From contig QJPP01001783.1 of NCBI GenBank assembly GCA_003996215.1, forward strand, positions 765,959 through 829,958: 64,000 nt of DNA, in the 5' to 3' direction. A program made the position numbers and the translations under genes. Positions 1-11,257 of the stretch are shown piece after piece. The notes under the pieces were generated by a model, which was given only the letters and a program-made list of their open reading frames with translations, was not told where the DNA came from and did not search any database. Source of the DNA: Jaltomata sinuosa (taxonomy: Eukaryota; Streptophyta; Magnoliopsida; Solanales; Solanaceae). How positions within the stretch are numbered: the first letter of the stretch is position 1; every line of letters begins with the position of its first letter.

Positions 1-1804
1 CTAGTACACAACTACTGAGTGTAATTCTATGGGAGAGTCTGTGAATCAACATAAACCACGTAAGCTAAACATGGAGTCTGATATATACACCCCCATCGAG
101 AGGACCCAGTATACATTGCTAGGGTATAGAGGCATAACTGGCGTGATCAGTAATTCTGCTGCCCAACTGAGGGGCTAAATAACCTACGGTGGAACGTAGT
201 TCTGGGACTTGAGGATACGCTGAATCCTAGTCCAACTCAGTGCTAAATACTACTCCCAAACTGAATACTGATAGCGCATTTAAAACTGAAGTTCTAAAAT
301 GCTACATCAGAACCTAATTTATCTAGATGATTTCTGAAAGACTGTATAACTTAACCATTCATAAAGCATGTGGACATATCTAGATGTCATACTAATTATG
401 AAACTTACTAAGTACGTAATCAATGATGGCATACGCTAAAAGTTCATATTTAAAACATATTCTTGTAAAATATACTGAGGGTAAGATGAAGCCTGTTAAA
501 TCATGAGAAGTTTTAAAGAAGACCTGTAGGCTGAAGACTTGCTAATTTCATGCTTAAAACTGAATGCTAGTAATCTGGATTAAATTCTGAAGAAAACCAA
601 TTCTCACAAAAATACTACCATTTCAGGCTAGATTCTTGGTTTCTTAAAGTTCTTGTAAAAGATCTTGTAAGTCATTGAAAACATGGATCAAATCTTTTAA
701 AATAGGCTATAATTCATGTAGAAATCATAAGGATTGAATTCTATAGAATTTAGCATGATTGGGTAAGAAACCTTATTTCTAACATCATGAAATTTGAAAT
801 AGAAGACTGAGGTTTTTGGCATAAGGGTGAACTAAACCCTTACTGAATACCCACATACCTGGGGGATGATAATCCTTGAAGGGAAATCTGAAGTTTGAAG
901 CTTTGGAGAAAGCCCTAGGTCTGAACTTTGGAGAAAAGCATTCTTTTCTTCTTGAAACTGACTTGAGAGTAAATTGAATAGATTTGAGGTTTAGACTTAA
1001 TAAAAATAAGACTATAGCTATTTATAGTTGGGGATAAAAGAAAAATGAATGTCTGAAATTCCCCTAAGGAGTTAAATTAAAAACTACTAAAAAAACTCAT
1101 CGTTGGGTTTTACGAGCATAAACCACGACCCGTAGAATGGATCACGATTTGTGAAAAGGGTTCGTGGTTCCTAGGTGAAGTTTCTAGCCTCTGGACTGAT
1201 TTCCATGAGTTGGTTTCATGACCCGTGGATCATTCTATGACCCGTGGATCATTCTATGACCCGTGGAACCTCCTAGTGTTTTCAGGCCACTTTTAAGCTT
1301 CTGGACTATTTCCACGATTTGGTTTCACGACCCGTGGAAACTTCCACGACTCGTGGAACCTCCTTATGGTTTTCAGGTGAAAAAATTGATTTCCGCAAGT
1401 TCAATCTATGGTTCGTGGTTTGATCCACGAGCCGTGGAATCCTTTCGTGGTTTCTGTCTGTCAGTTTGACAGACAGACATATTTTAGTAAAACACTGATA
1501 ACTTTTGCTTCGGACTTAGATTAATGTGTGGTCAGTGGCGTTGGAAAGAAGACTCAAAGACCTTTAATTTAGTGTGTACTAGGCCACCTAACTCTTCATA
1601 TTCTAGGATATATGATCGTTTGAATGTGACCCTAGTTTAGTCTTACATGAAAACTTCTTTGGTTGGGGTGATTTCAACTTAACTTGCTTATAGGAGTTTC
1701 TTATGAACATGATCCACACCCAAAACACTTCCCACACTAGGGAATTGATCATGACACCTATGAAAAGTGGTTTAGTCTTATCTTAAAAAATTTGGAGTGT
1801 TACA
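1..1804 (-). mobile_element. Partial LTR of a minus-strand Gypsy-type retrotransposon
   Basis: The right edge reads ggagtgttaca at 1794-1804, which on the minus strand is a canonical LTR start (TGTAACACTCC). The rest runs off the left edge of the window, so the element body and primer site are not visible. There is no coding potential; the 68-residue ORF at 1263-1469 lies in the palindrome-rich part and is not credible. The texture (non-coding, about 1.8 kb, hairpin motifs) fits Gypsy LTRs I know from Solanaceae. The element appears to sit inside the 3' end of the plus-strand Gypsy-type element that resumes at 1805. The family assignment is from memory and the edge is seen directly. Confidence 0.6.
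1105..1460. repeat. Array of CCACG-N3-CGTGG-type short palindromes in an LTR
   Basis: The motif cacgacccgtgg and variants (atgacccgtgg, cacgactcgtgg, cacgagccgtgg, cacgatttgg) recurs about ten times, separated by 15-40 bases. Each good copy is a 5-bp inverted repeat around three bases. One 19-base stretch near 1226-1262 is repeated in tandem. The array occupies part of the minus-strand LTR and encodes nothing visible. Compare the unrelated palindrome CCGCTATAGCGG used by other LTRs in this window. Confidence 0.75.
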
Positions 1805-1985
1805 ATTTTGGCATTCATTTTCATGCCTCATGTCTTTCCTATAAGTGGTTATAACCTTCATCTAGTACAACTTAGACCTTTAAAGTAAGTTAAGTTCAAA
1901 AGAGAGTAGTTGAGTTTCCTTTCTTTTGTCTTCTCACTCTAGTTTGACCTTCATTCAAGGGTGAATAATCCTAATGAGGAGATAT
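1805..1985 (+). mobile_element. 3' internal end of a plus-strand Gypsy-type element
   Basis: The stretch ends with cattcaagggtgaataatc and then the purine-rich gaggagat, directly before an LTR-like start. This arrangement (an 'ATTCGAGGACGAATG'-like motif, then a purine tract, then the LTR) is typical of the 3' end of plant Gypsy elements. The upstream gag-pol is cut off by the LTR that ends at 1804. Confidence 0.55.
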
Positions 1986-2098
1986 TATAATACCTCGTAT
2001 TCTAAACTAGCGCTTGAACAAAACTTATAAAGATATTTCAGATAGTTCCCAAATTTACAGTCACTTCTACAGACTGTAGTTCTAAAGAATGGTCCGTA

Positions 2099-2103
2099 GA
2101 GTG
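2099..2103. repeat. Target-site duplication, left copy (gagtg)
   Basis: The five bases gagtg lie directly left of the copia element and recur at 12425-12429 directly right of it. This dates the copia insertion as later than the surrounding LTR. Confidence 0.85.
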
Positions 2104-2984
2104 TAAAAGACAAGGGGGGTGAATTGAAAACAGAATAGAATAAAGTGTAAACCTGAAAGTAAAGAATAACTAAGTATTTTTTTATATTAGTTCAGATCAC
2201 TGATGTGGTGCCTATTCCATTACCCTTGGGTTTCAAGAGATTCCTTTAGAGCTTCTTGAATGGATAAGTTTACAAATGATTTTTCCTTGACAATCTCAAA
2301 TTGTCTTCTTCGATTCTTGTAATGACACAACCTCTACATGTATAACTAGTACTAACTTTTTCTTTTTCTTTTTAATTACAATTATAGACTCGAAGGAGTA
2401 CAAAGTATTGTGAAAAATAAAATCTAGACAGTGATCTTGTTCAAGAGAAGTTGCATGACTTTTTATTTTGGACTTGTAGTGCTTTTGAAAAAGGAAAACC
2501 CAAGGGATTTCTGTTCAATCAAGGATTTACTTTTGTTCCTTGATTGAGTGTCTTCATTCAGTCACGTTCCTATCAGATACATTTGTTATTCTTCTTCCTT
2601 TGTGATCGTGGTAATCTTCCTTGTGAGGATGCTTGATTTGATTTTCTTGTAATCTTGAAATCTTCTTGTGATTAGTGTAACTCAATCACGACTTTCAATC
2701 TGTTGGATCACTCTGATTTATTTTTCTTGTAGTCTTAAAATCTTCTTGTGATTAGTAAGGATCAATCACATCTTGAAGAATCTGTTGGGTCTTATCTTCC
2801 TTGATTTCGAGATATCATTCTCATGATTTGTGACAATTTCCTTGAATCGTGGAGTGTTCTGTAATTGCTTGATTGCCTTTGTGTCCTTTTGCTTATGATT
2901 CCTGGTGCTCGTTGTTTTTTTTTGTATGCAACAAATTAGAGGGTTAGTTTGGTCATTACTGAAACTAATTCTAAGAGGTTAACA
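2104..2984 (-). repeat. 3' LTR of the copia element
   Basis: On the minus strand it begins TGTTAACC and ends GTCTTTTA. It matches the right LTR over long stretches, for example gaatagaataaagtgtaaa at 2134 and 9784, and gtgtccttttgcttatgatt at 2880 and 12320. The termini are TG...TA rather than TG...CA. Confidence 0.85.
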
Positions 2985-3150
2985 ATATCCCCCTTTTAAT
3001 AATAACAATAAAGTCACAAATTCATATGTAGTCGACTTCCCTACTTATTCATATAGCTCCCTCTTTCTTGGTGCTCCTCTATTTATCTCCCTAGCTCCCC
3101 CCCTTACTTCTTGAATTTGTGAGAGGAGTATTTTCTCCCCCTTTGGCATA
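2985..3150 (-). other. Polypurine tracts upstream of the copia 3' LTR
   Basis: On the minus strand AAAAGGGGGATAT abuts the LTR start. Further upstream are AAGGGGGGGAGCTAGGG (about 3090-3106) and CCAAAGGGGGAGAAAAT (about 3131-3147). Repeated polypurine tracts before the 3' LTR are a known Sirevirus trait. The tract touching the LTR is the likely plus-strand primer. Confidence 0.7.
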
Positions 3151-3499
3151 ATCGAAAAGAAACAGATGCATAGAGAACATATGCACATATATAGCACATA
3201 AAAACAGATAGTAAACTAGGCAAAAGAATAGATAATAGGAGAGCAAGCACAGTTAGGGGTATAAGGAACCCCGAATACAGACCCAAAAAAAGATATTTGA
3301 TGGGACAGACCCCCATAGGAGAGTTTCAAAAGAAGGAAAGAGTTAATTTTTCTGGAGAAAGTACTTCAGAGTGTTGTGTATGTTTCCGCAAAAAGTGCCA
3401 TAAAAGAGTTCCACGTTCTTGCAAAAATTGGAGTACGAGGTTTGGACAGTCAGAGTTAGCTCATTCTGAGATGAGTCGGCTTTCTTTTTAAGAGAGCTG

Positions 3500-4742
3500 A
3501 CTTGCTTTTAACAGAGGACACTTCTTCCTTCTTCAATCCATCCATAGAAAGACGGAGCTTAACAATATCTATATTTGACTCTTTACCCAATTCAAGCATT
3601 ATACCAACTGATTGTTGTAGAGCATCCATTCCTTACTCGAGGTTTTGTAAGTGGTCCTTGATCACTTCAACTTCCTTAATCAGGAGAGATGCAGAGTCTG
3701 CAGAGATTCGACTGGCTTTAGTAGAGTCTGGTTTTGTCTTGACTGTATCCTTCTTGCACCACTTGTTATCCACCGGTGTGTACCCCATGCTAGAGAAAGT
3801 CCTAGAGTCAAAGTGGTTGATATCTCCACTGACTTGTAGTCGGATAAGTCAACTAGAGAGTCGGCTAGTATCCTGTAGATCAGCAAACCATATAGCAAGC
3901 TTGCAATAGCATTTGTATCTTTTGCACTATCCAACATGTTTTCAAAAAACCAAGCGGCCCAGGCAATGCAATATTTCTGAAGTAAGCAGTAGAGCACAAA
4001 CACATCCCTGTTGGAGATGGTACTGAGAGAGCCTTTCCTGGGAACCAGAGTTGTAGCAATCATATGGGCAAGAATATGATTTTCAAAACACATAGGCAGA
4101 GGTCCAAAATTGGAAAGATCGACACCTGATTCAGGCACTGATTCTTTAGTAGCTTTTAGAGACACTTCAAATCTTCGGGCCACACCCCATTCATATACGG
4201 AACTACACCAGCGAATTTTATCCCAAAAACCTATTCATACAGAAAATCATTCACAATAATCTGACCAGAACTAGGGTTTCCAGTTCATGACTATCCTTAG
4301 AGATATAGAGATTTGCATAGAACAAACAAACAAGTTCTTCATAATACTCCAGACCATAGAGTTTAAGCAACAAAGTTAATTTTTGAGCCTTGAAGAAAGT
4401 ACTTATAAGACAGTGTATTTCTTCTAGTTGCTCCAAATTTATCACGCGACCAGGAACAATCTAACGGTTCTTGTAGGATTCAAACTTTTTCTTTTGATTG
4501 GCACCCTAAAATTTGTGCATGTCTTCAGGGGAAAGTGAATATGCTAGATCAATTCGGAACTTTTTGTTGTCACCATTCTTTCTAATTGAAGGACGTTTCT
4601 TTGAGACAGGAGAGGAGAAAGGAACATAAGATTCTTCTTTGGAGGAATCAGAGGAGAGGTGTATGATGTTAGGATCCTGAGATGGGGATTTATCTCCGGA
4701 GGAAGGTAGGATGAAACACCTCATGGACCTTTTTCTAGTCAT
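3500..4742 (-). pseudogene. Extra (env-like position) ORF of the Sirevirus, broken
   Basis: Reading leftward from an ATG at 4742, a lysine/serine-rich N-terminal part (MTRKRSMRCF, later KKRPSIRKNGDNKKFR) runs to a TAG at 4506-4508. The same frame then continues past a second TAG to KAQKLTLLLKLYGLEYYEEL and stops near 4251. A frameshift near 4180-4250 leads into a 167-residue block at 4183-3680 containing SLSTISNRDVFVLYCLLQKY. The position downstream of RNase H matches the third ORF of Sireviruses. The sequence style resembles the 'putative plant transposon protein' domain common in Solanaceae, but I cannot confirm this without a profile search. There is no clear membrane segment, so 'envelope' describes position only. 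Confidence 0.6.
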
Positions 4743-4981
4743 TGTAAAGAGAGAAAGCAGAGAAACTAGGAGAAGAGAGTTTGAGGAAGAAGAGAACACA
4801 GGGTGGTATAAAAACGGAGAATAAGGAGAGAGGGAAAGAAAGGTGAAGAGGTAATTGAGAAAGGAGTCAGTGTCAGTCAGGGAGATGTGACGCTTAGAAG
4901 GAAAACAAATATTGAAAAGAGATTTTTGAGGGAAACGAGGAGAAGTAATTAATGAGATACGAAATGTAAGAATAGTAAAAA

Positions 4982-6900
4982 TCAATTAAAGCAGGTAATT
5001 TCTAGGTAATTTCTAAGAAAACATAATCTTTCTTCCAAAAGAAGTTTTGTAAAAGTATCAGCTAGTTGATTTTTGGAATCACTAAATTCAAGCACAAAAT
5101 CTCCATTTTTAACATGGCCTCTAATAAAATGATGCTTTATATCTGTATGCTTAGACCTAGAATGATGCACAATGTATTTAGAAAGACTAGTTGCATTGGT
5201 TATCACATAAAATGGGAATAGATTCAAAGGATAAGTCATAATCAAGTAGTTGATGCATCATCCATAATAACTGAGTATCGCAGTTATCAACTGCAAGTTG
5301 CAGGTATTCTGATTCTGTAGTAGAAATAGCTACGGAGGTTTGTTTATTACTGTGCAAGAAATTACTGCTTCCCCAAGAATTTGACATGTTCCACTAGTAC
5401 TTATTCGATCAGTTTTATCACCTGTAAAATCTGCATCTGAATAACCAATTAGTTCAAAACTAGATGAGTGAGGATACCATAGTCCGAGATCTTGAGTTCC
5501 AATTAGATATTGGATTATCCTTTTAACAGTTGTAAGATGGGATTCTTTTGGTGCTGACTGATATTTTGCACATTTACATACACTAAGTATGATATCTGGT
5601 CGACTTATTTTTAGAAACAACAACGATTATATCATTCCTCGGTATGTGTTTTCATCCACGTCCTTTCTAGGTGCATAGGTCTCCAAACAAGTAGATGGAC
5701 TCATAGGAGTGCCAAAGGCTTTTTCTTTTTCCATGCCAAACTTTTTGATGAGTTTCTTTGTATACTTGCTTTGACTAATGAAAGTTCTACGTGATGATTG
5801 TTTGATTTGTAATCCAAGGGAAAATGTGAGTTCTCCCATTAAGCTCATTTCGAATTCTCCTTTCAAAAGATTTGTAAAATTCTCACACAGAGATGGGTTA
5901 AAACTACCAAAAATATTATCATCAACATAAATTTGTACAATAAGTATACTTGCATTCAATTTCTTTTTAAAAAGGTGGTATCAAGTTTTTCTCATTGAAA
6001 TTCATTACTCAGTAAGAAGTTACTTAGTCTTTAATACCATACTTTGGGAGCTTTTTTAAGATCATAAAGAGCTTTAGAAAGTTTGAAATCATAATCATGA
6101 CAAGATGGATTTTCAAAACCAAGAAGTTGGTTAACAAAAACTTCTTCTTTAATAAAACCATTTAAGAAGACACTTTTAACATCCATTTAGAAAAGCTTAA
6201 AATGTTTAAATGAAGCATAGGCTAACAATATACAAATGGATTCTAACCTTACTACTGGGGCAAAAGTTTTATCAAAATCAATATCTTTCTTTTGAATGTA
6301 ACCTTGAGCTACTAATCTTGTTTTGTTCCTGATCACCTTTCCTTCTTCATTTAGCTTGTTCTAAAAAGAACCATTTTGTGCCTGTGACTGAGGAAGTTTT
6401 TTGTCATTCGATAAGAGTTCACACTTGATTTCTTTCAAACTGATCCAGTTCTTCCTTCATGGCATATATCCATGATTTATCTTCTAATGCTTCATCAATT
6501 CACTTGGGTTCAAGTTGAGATATGAGAGATACTGAGGCTTATTTTCTTAAAGTCTCATACTGAGGCTTATTTTCTTAAAGATGCTCTAGCCTGCATTTTC
6601 TCAACTGGATTTTCAATGATGAAATCATTTGGATAGCTTACATCATGTGTCCATTTTCTAGGAATATTGGTTTTAGTTGAACCTTTATTAGTCAACTCAT
6701 TTTTCATCATAGTTGACTATTGTGATTCAACTGGATAGTCGATTGATCTGATTCCTTTGGAGTTGACTTCTGTACTTATTCTTTATCAATACTGGGACTA
6801 TTAAATTTTTGAGTACTGGGGTTAGAGTCATCAAAAACTATATTAATAGATTCTTCAACACTTAAAGTTCTTTTATTGAAGACTCTAAAAGCTCGACTAG
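4982..6900 (-). pseudogene. Copia reverse transcriptase and RNase H, broken
   Basis: The RT active-site motif reads IYVDDNIFG (about 5930), followed by MSLMGELTFSLGLQIKQ (about 5800-5850), the usual order in copia RT. RNase H follows leftward: SDADFTGDKTDRISTSGT (about 5390-5440), then STTESEYLQLA (about 5290-5330), CDNQ (near 5190), and HTDIKHHFIRGHV near 5110-5150. The stretch is split into at least four overlapping frames (5627-5959, 5330-5623, 5187-5387, 4982-5245), with further stops between 5960 and 6900. In life it would copy element RNA to DNA; here it is dead. Confidence 0.85.
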
Positions 6901-6943
6901 AAGGAGAGTAACCTAAGAAACCTTCATCACTTTGTGAATCAAA

Positions 6944-7690
6944 CTAATACAAGTTCGTCTTACCGTTGTTATGAATGAAGCATTTACATCCAAAAGGGTG
7001 AAAATAGTTGATGTTGGGCTTCTTTCTTTTCCATAGTTTGTATGGAGTCTTTTTCAAAATAGGCATTATCAAATATCTATTTAACAGGTGACATGTTGTG
7101 CTTACTGTTTCTATCCAGAAGTGGTTCGGGAAGGCTTTGTTCCAGCAGCATTGTTCGTGTAGTGTCTTGAAGTGATATGTTCTTTCGTTCAACCACTCCA
7201 TTTTGTTAAGGTGAATAAGGTGATGAGAAATTTTGACTGAATCCATTTTGTGAGCCTCAAATGCATTACTTTCAAATTCCCTCCATGGTCATTGTGAATG
7301 GTGGTGATATAATAACCTGCTTCTCTTTGTACTTTTATATAGACAACTTCAAAGTTAGCAAAAGCTTCATGTTTATGAGCAAGAAAAATAACTCGAGTAA
7401 ATCTGAAGAAGTCATCAATAATGACGAAAGAATATCTTTTACCACCAATGCTAGATATTCTAGTAGGCCCAAATAGATCTATGTGAAGAAGTTTAAGAGG
7501 CTTAGATGTGTTCACGATATCTTTGACTTTAAAAGAGGTGCGTGTTTGTTTACCAAGTTGGCATGCATCACAGATGTAATACTTTTCAAACTTGAGTTTT
7601 CGCAGACCAACAACTAGTTCAAGTCTAGATAGTTTTTCGAGAGTGTGCATGTTGGCATGGCCAAGCTTTCTATGTCACAAACAGGGATTA
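6944..7690 (-). pseudogene. Copia integrase, broken
   Basis: The N-terminal HHCC zinc-binding region is visible around 7570-7680 (HANMHTLEKL, then CDACQLGKQTRTSFK). The first catalytic Asp lies in LHIDLFGP (near 7480-7500) and the second in IHNDHGG (near 7280-7300). The frame then shifts into 7246-6944, which includes WIETVSTTCHLLNRY and KTPYKLWKRKKPNINYFHPF, the usual end of the core and start of the C-terminal part. Two frames plus extra stops make it non-functional. Confidence 0.85.
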
Positions 7691-7959
7691 CATCACAAAG
7701 CATTAAGACAAGTTAAGGTAGGTAAATCAATATTATTTAAAACATAGATGTTATCAACCCGATCACTAATATTGGTGATGTTCTTTGTTGTATTGCTGAT
7801 AGTGCACTTAATGGAATTGAACAACACATTGAATTTTGCATCACAGAGTTCATTGATACTGAGTAAATTGTGCTTAAGTCAGTTAACCAAGTAAATTTTT
7901 ATTAGATTGCATGAGGGGATGATTGTTATGGATCAAACTCCAACTACATGATCTTTAGC

Positions 7960-8070
7960 ATTGTCACCAAATCTGACATGTACACTATCAAAAAAATTAC
8001 TAATTTAAACTTTTCTCTTTTGACCATCATATGTCTGGAGCACCCACTGTATATTACTCACATATCCCTT
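7960..8070 (-). pseudogene. Copia aspartic protease remnant with lost catalytic Asp
   Basis: On the minus strand the active-site context reads YSGCSRHM with its first codon at 8051-8049 (TAC). Copia proteases normally have DSGCSRHM, so the catalytic Asp codon (GAC) has become Tyr (TAC). The position between the gag zinc knuckle and the integrase zinc finger is as expected. Confidence 0.6.
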
Positions 8071-8179
8071 TTGTATGTCTTTCTGGAGTATTCCTGCAAA
8101 ATAAGAAAATCAGTTTCTTTTAGGTACCCAAGTATCTTTGGGTCCTTGATGGTTAGTGTTAATATCTTTAGGTCTCCAA

Positions 8180-9670
8180 ACCTATTTTCCGAGATGATTT
8201 CTTCTACAGTTGAAAGCTTTATGACCAATGTTGCCACAAGAAAAATAGGTAGGTTTATAATGACTGAAAAAACTTTTAGCAGAACAAAAATCATTTGAGG
8301 AGTTTGAAAAGTATTCATTTCTTGAGCCTTTTGAAGAAGATTTGTTAGTTTTGATTAAGCATTGACTTGGTGATTTCTTAGTGTTACTCAATTGCATATT
8401 GATTTCACCAAGTTCCTCTTCAAGCAGAGCTACCTCAATCTGGCTTGCTTCAAGAAGAATTTGTCAAATCTTTTTTTCTTTGGTTAGCTTATTGTACTAA
8501 TCAATAAGCTTCTGGAGATCATTAGTAACTAAATTAAGAGAGATTTGAAGATTATAAAAATAAGGATAGTCAGGATATCTTACCTTGCTTGTTTCACAAA
8601 CCGACATGAAGCATATGTTAGCAGTTTCAGCTGGTTCATCTTTAGAAGCTTCTTCATTGCTCCAGGCTCCAAAGTTCTTTGAATTATTGTTCTTTCGATC
8701 ACCTTCCTCTAAAGTTCGGGATAGTTTGGTTTGATGTGTCCTGGCTTTCCCCAGTAATAGCATTTGTCATCATTCCTCTGATAATCATTTCTTCTATTAT
8801 TTGATTGTGACCTCTGGTTTCTTTGCCTCAACATGTGTCTGACTCCTCAGTTGATTAGAGCTAGTGCTTCATTTTTTTCATCATTAATTCCCTCTACTTC
8901 ATCTTCCTGAGGTATTGCATTAAAGGTAACAGTCTTCTTCTTTCCTCCTTGAGATGCATGTTTATGTGATTTTGTTCATAGGCCCATTAGATTCCCTCGT
9001 AGTTTGTCATAAGTCATGTTTTCCAGATCTTCATCTTCAAGGATGGTGGCCTTTGTTTCCCAAACATTGGGAAGACTTCTAATAAGTTTTCTGACTTGTA
9101 GTCCATTTGAGTATTTCATTATCAGAAACTTGAGTTCTCCTACGATTTTACTGAATCTTGAGAATATTGTGTCAATGAATTCTTCATTTGCCATTTTGAA
9201 CAGTTCATATTCATTCACCAGAGCACTGATCCTTGATTCTTTCACTTTAGTAGTTCCTTCATATGTGACCTCCAGTTTGTCCTACATTTCTTTTACAGTT
9301 TCACAGGTGGAGATTTTGTCATACTCTGCTATTCTAACTGTACAATAAAGTAGACTTATAGCTCTAGCATTAGTTTATTTTACCTCTTATTGTTCCTTTG
9401 TGATTTCAAAGGTTTTCATATCAACTTTGCTGGTGTAGTCTTTTTGGTGATTCCAGAGATAGGTTTTGGTCATTTCCTTATCACAATCCAGGCTTAAAAA
9501 TTATTTAATTGTACAAAGATTTTGAATCATTCCTTCCAGTGAGAGTAGTGTTGTCCATTGAAGTAGGGAAGTCTATTTGATGAGTGTCCATCTTGTAGTA
9601 TTGCTCTGGGAATTTGATATACTTCCATTTGATCTTTTCTCATGTGCTGTTAGGCACTTGAAATGTGAGA
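8180..9670 (-). pseudogene. Copia gag, broken
   Basis: The capsid-like part reads RISALVNEYELFKMANEEF and VRKLIRSLPNVWETKATILE (9245-8976), typical of copia gag (UBN2 family). A zinc knuckle is seen near 8215-8260 as YFSCGNIGHKAFNC. The spacing fits CX2CX4HX4C but the first Cys is replaced by Tyr. Frames shift between 8976 and 8763 and between 8497 and 8397. The start codon is not identifiable because the N-terminal region up to the primer site is decayed. Confidence 0.8.
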
Positions 9671-9674
9671 CCTG

Positions 9675-9686
9675 TCTCTGATACCA
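9675..9686 (-). other. Primer binding site of the copia element (initiator tRNA-Met)
   Basis: The minus strand reads TGGTATCAGAGA, complementary to the 3' end of initiator tRNA-Met except for the last base, two bases from the LTR end at 9689. This sets the element's orientation. Confidence 0.85.
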
Positions 9687-9688
9687 AT

Positions 9689-11226
9689 TAAAAGTCAAGA
9701 GAGGGGTGAATTAAAAATTTCTTACCACCAAGTCAACTGTGGCTACGCACTAATCGACTCACCTGCAAGTTAGTTCAGTAAACAGAATAGAATAAAGTGT
9801 AAAACTAAAAGTAAAGAATAACACAATGTTTTATACTAGTTTAGATCACCGATGTGGTGCCTATTCTAGTCTCCTTAGGTTTCAAGGATTTTCTTTAGTG
9901 CTTCTTGAATGGATAAGTTTACAAACGATTTTTCCTTGACAATCTCAAGTTGTCTTCTTCGATTCTTGTAATGATACAACCTCTATTTGTATAACTAGTA
10001 CTGACTTTTTTTAATTATAATTGTAAACTCGAAGGAGTACAAAGTATTGTTAAAGATAAAAGCTAGACAGTGATCTTGTTCAATAAAAGTTGCATGATTT
10101 TTTTCTTCCTGATTCGTAGGCTTTTATACTTGTGTAGGTAGGTATGTTGTTGCTCTTAAAAAAGAAACCCCATGAGATTTTTGTTCAATCAAGGATTTAG
10201 TTTTATTTCTTGATTGAGTGTCTTTAGTCAATCACGTCTGTATCAGATACGTCCGTGATTCTTCTCCTTTTGTGATCGTGGTAATCTTCCTTGTGAGGAT
10301 GCTTGATTTGCTTTCTTTGTAATCTTGAAATATTCTTGTGATTAGTGTAACTCAATCACGGCTTGCAATCTGTTGGACCACTCTGATTTATTTTTCTTGT
10401 AGTCTTGAAATCTTCTTATGAGTAGTAAGGCTCAATCACATCTTGAAGAATCTGTTGGATCTTATCTTTCTTGATTCGGGGATATCATTCTCATGATTTG
10501 TGATAATTTCCTTGAATCGTGGAGTGTTCTTTAATTGCTTGTGTCACACCTATTTTTTTAACCCCACTTAAAAAGTGGTTTGAAGGATTTTTCTAAGTAA
10601 AATGACATTTTGACAAAAGATTATTTATTTTACAGAGTCGCCACTTGAAATTGAGTTTTGGTGTTCCAAATCACCTTATTTAGATCCCTAAACAAAAGGA
10701 AGTTGACTCTTTAATTTATTGGTCTGCAGACTAGAAATTTAGGTAAGAAATTCTGTTGATCAATGAAAAGGTGTGAGGCACCCCTCGAATCCCGTGGTTC
10801 TAGCACGATCGCTTTATTGACTTAAATCTAGCTTAAAATAATTTCTTGAATATATTATGCTTATTAGCTTAACAAAACTACTTATTTTTCGCCTTCTATT
10901 AATTTTGATATAAGACTGTCTTATTTTATTAATGTGGGGTGTATTGGTAGTAGTGCTTTCCAACCTTACCACGATTTATTATTTTCTTCTTTTATTAGTA
11001 TCTTGTGCCTAAAATCTCCTTAACGATCAGCAGATCCATGTTTACCTATATTATTATTCATAAATCTGGACATGCTACTGATAATTTAATTAAATCAAAT
11101 AATTAAGAATGACGTAACAAAATTGAGCAAGGATTCTTTATATATATTTTTGACTTAAACCGACATAGATCCGATTAAATTTAACAAATCTTATCTCTAA
11201 ATTTCATCTTCATAAACATTTAATTG

Positions 11227-11257
<31 letters not shown>

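Noticed and set aside
3502..3909. 135-residue plus-strand ORF
   Set aside because: Antisense shadow of the Sirevirus extra ORF region, with no independent support.
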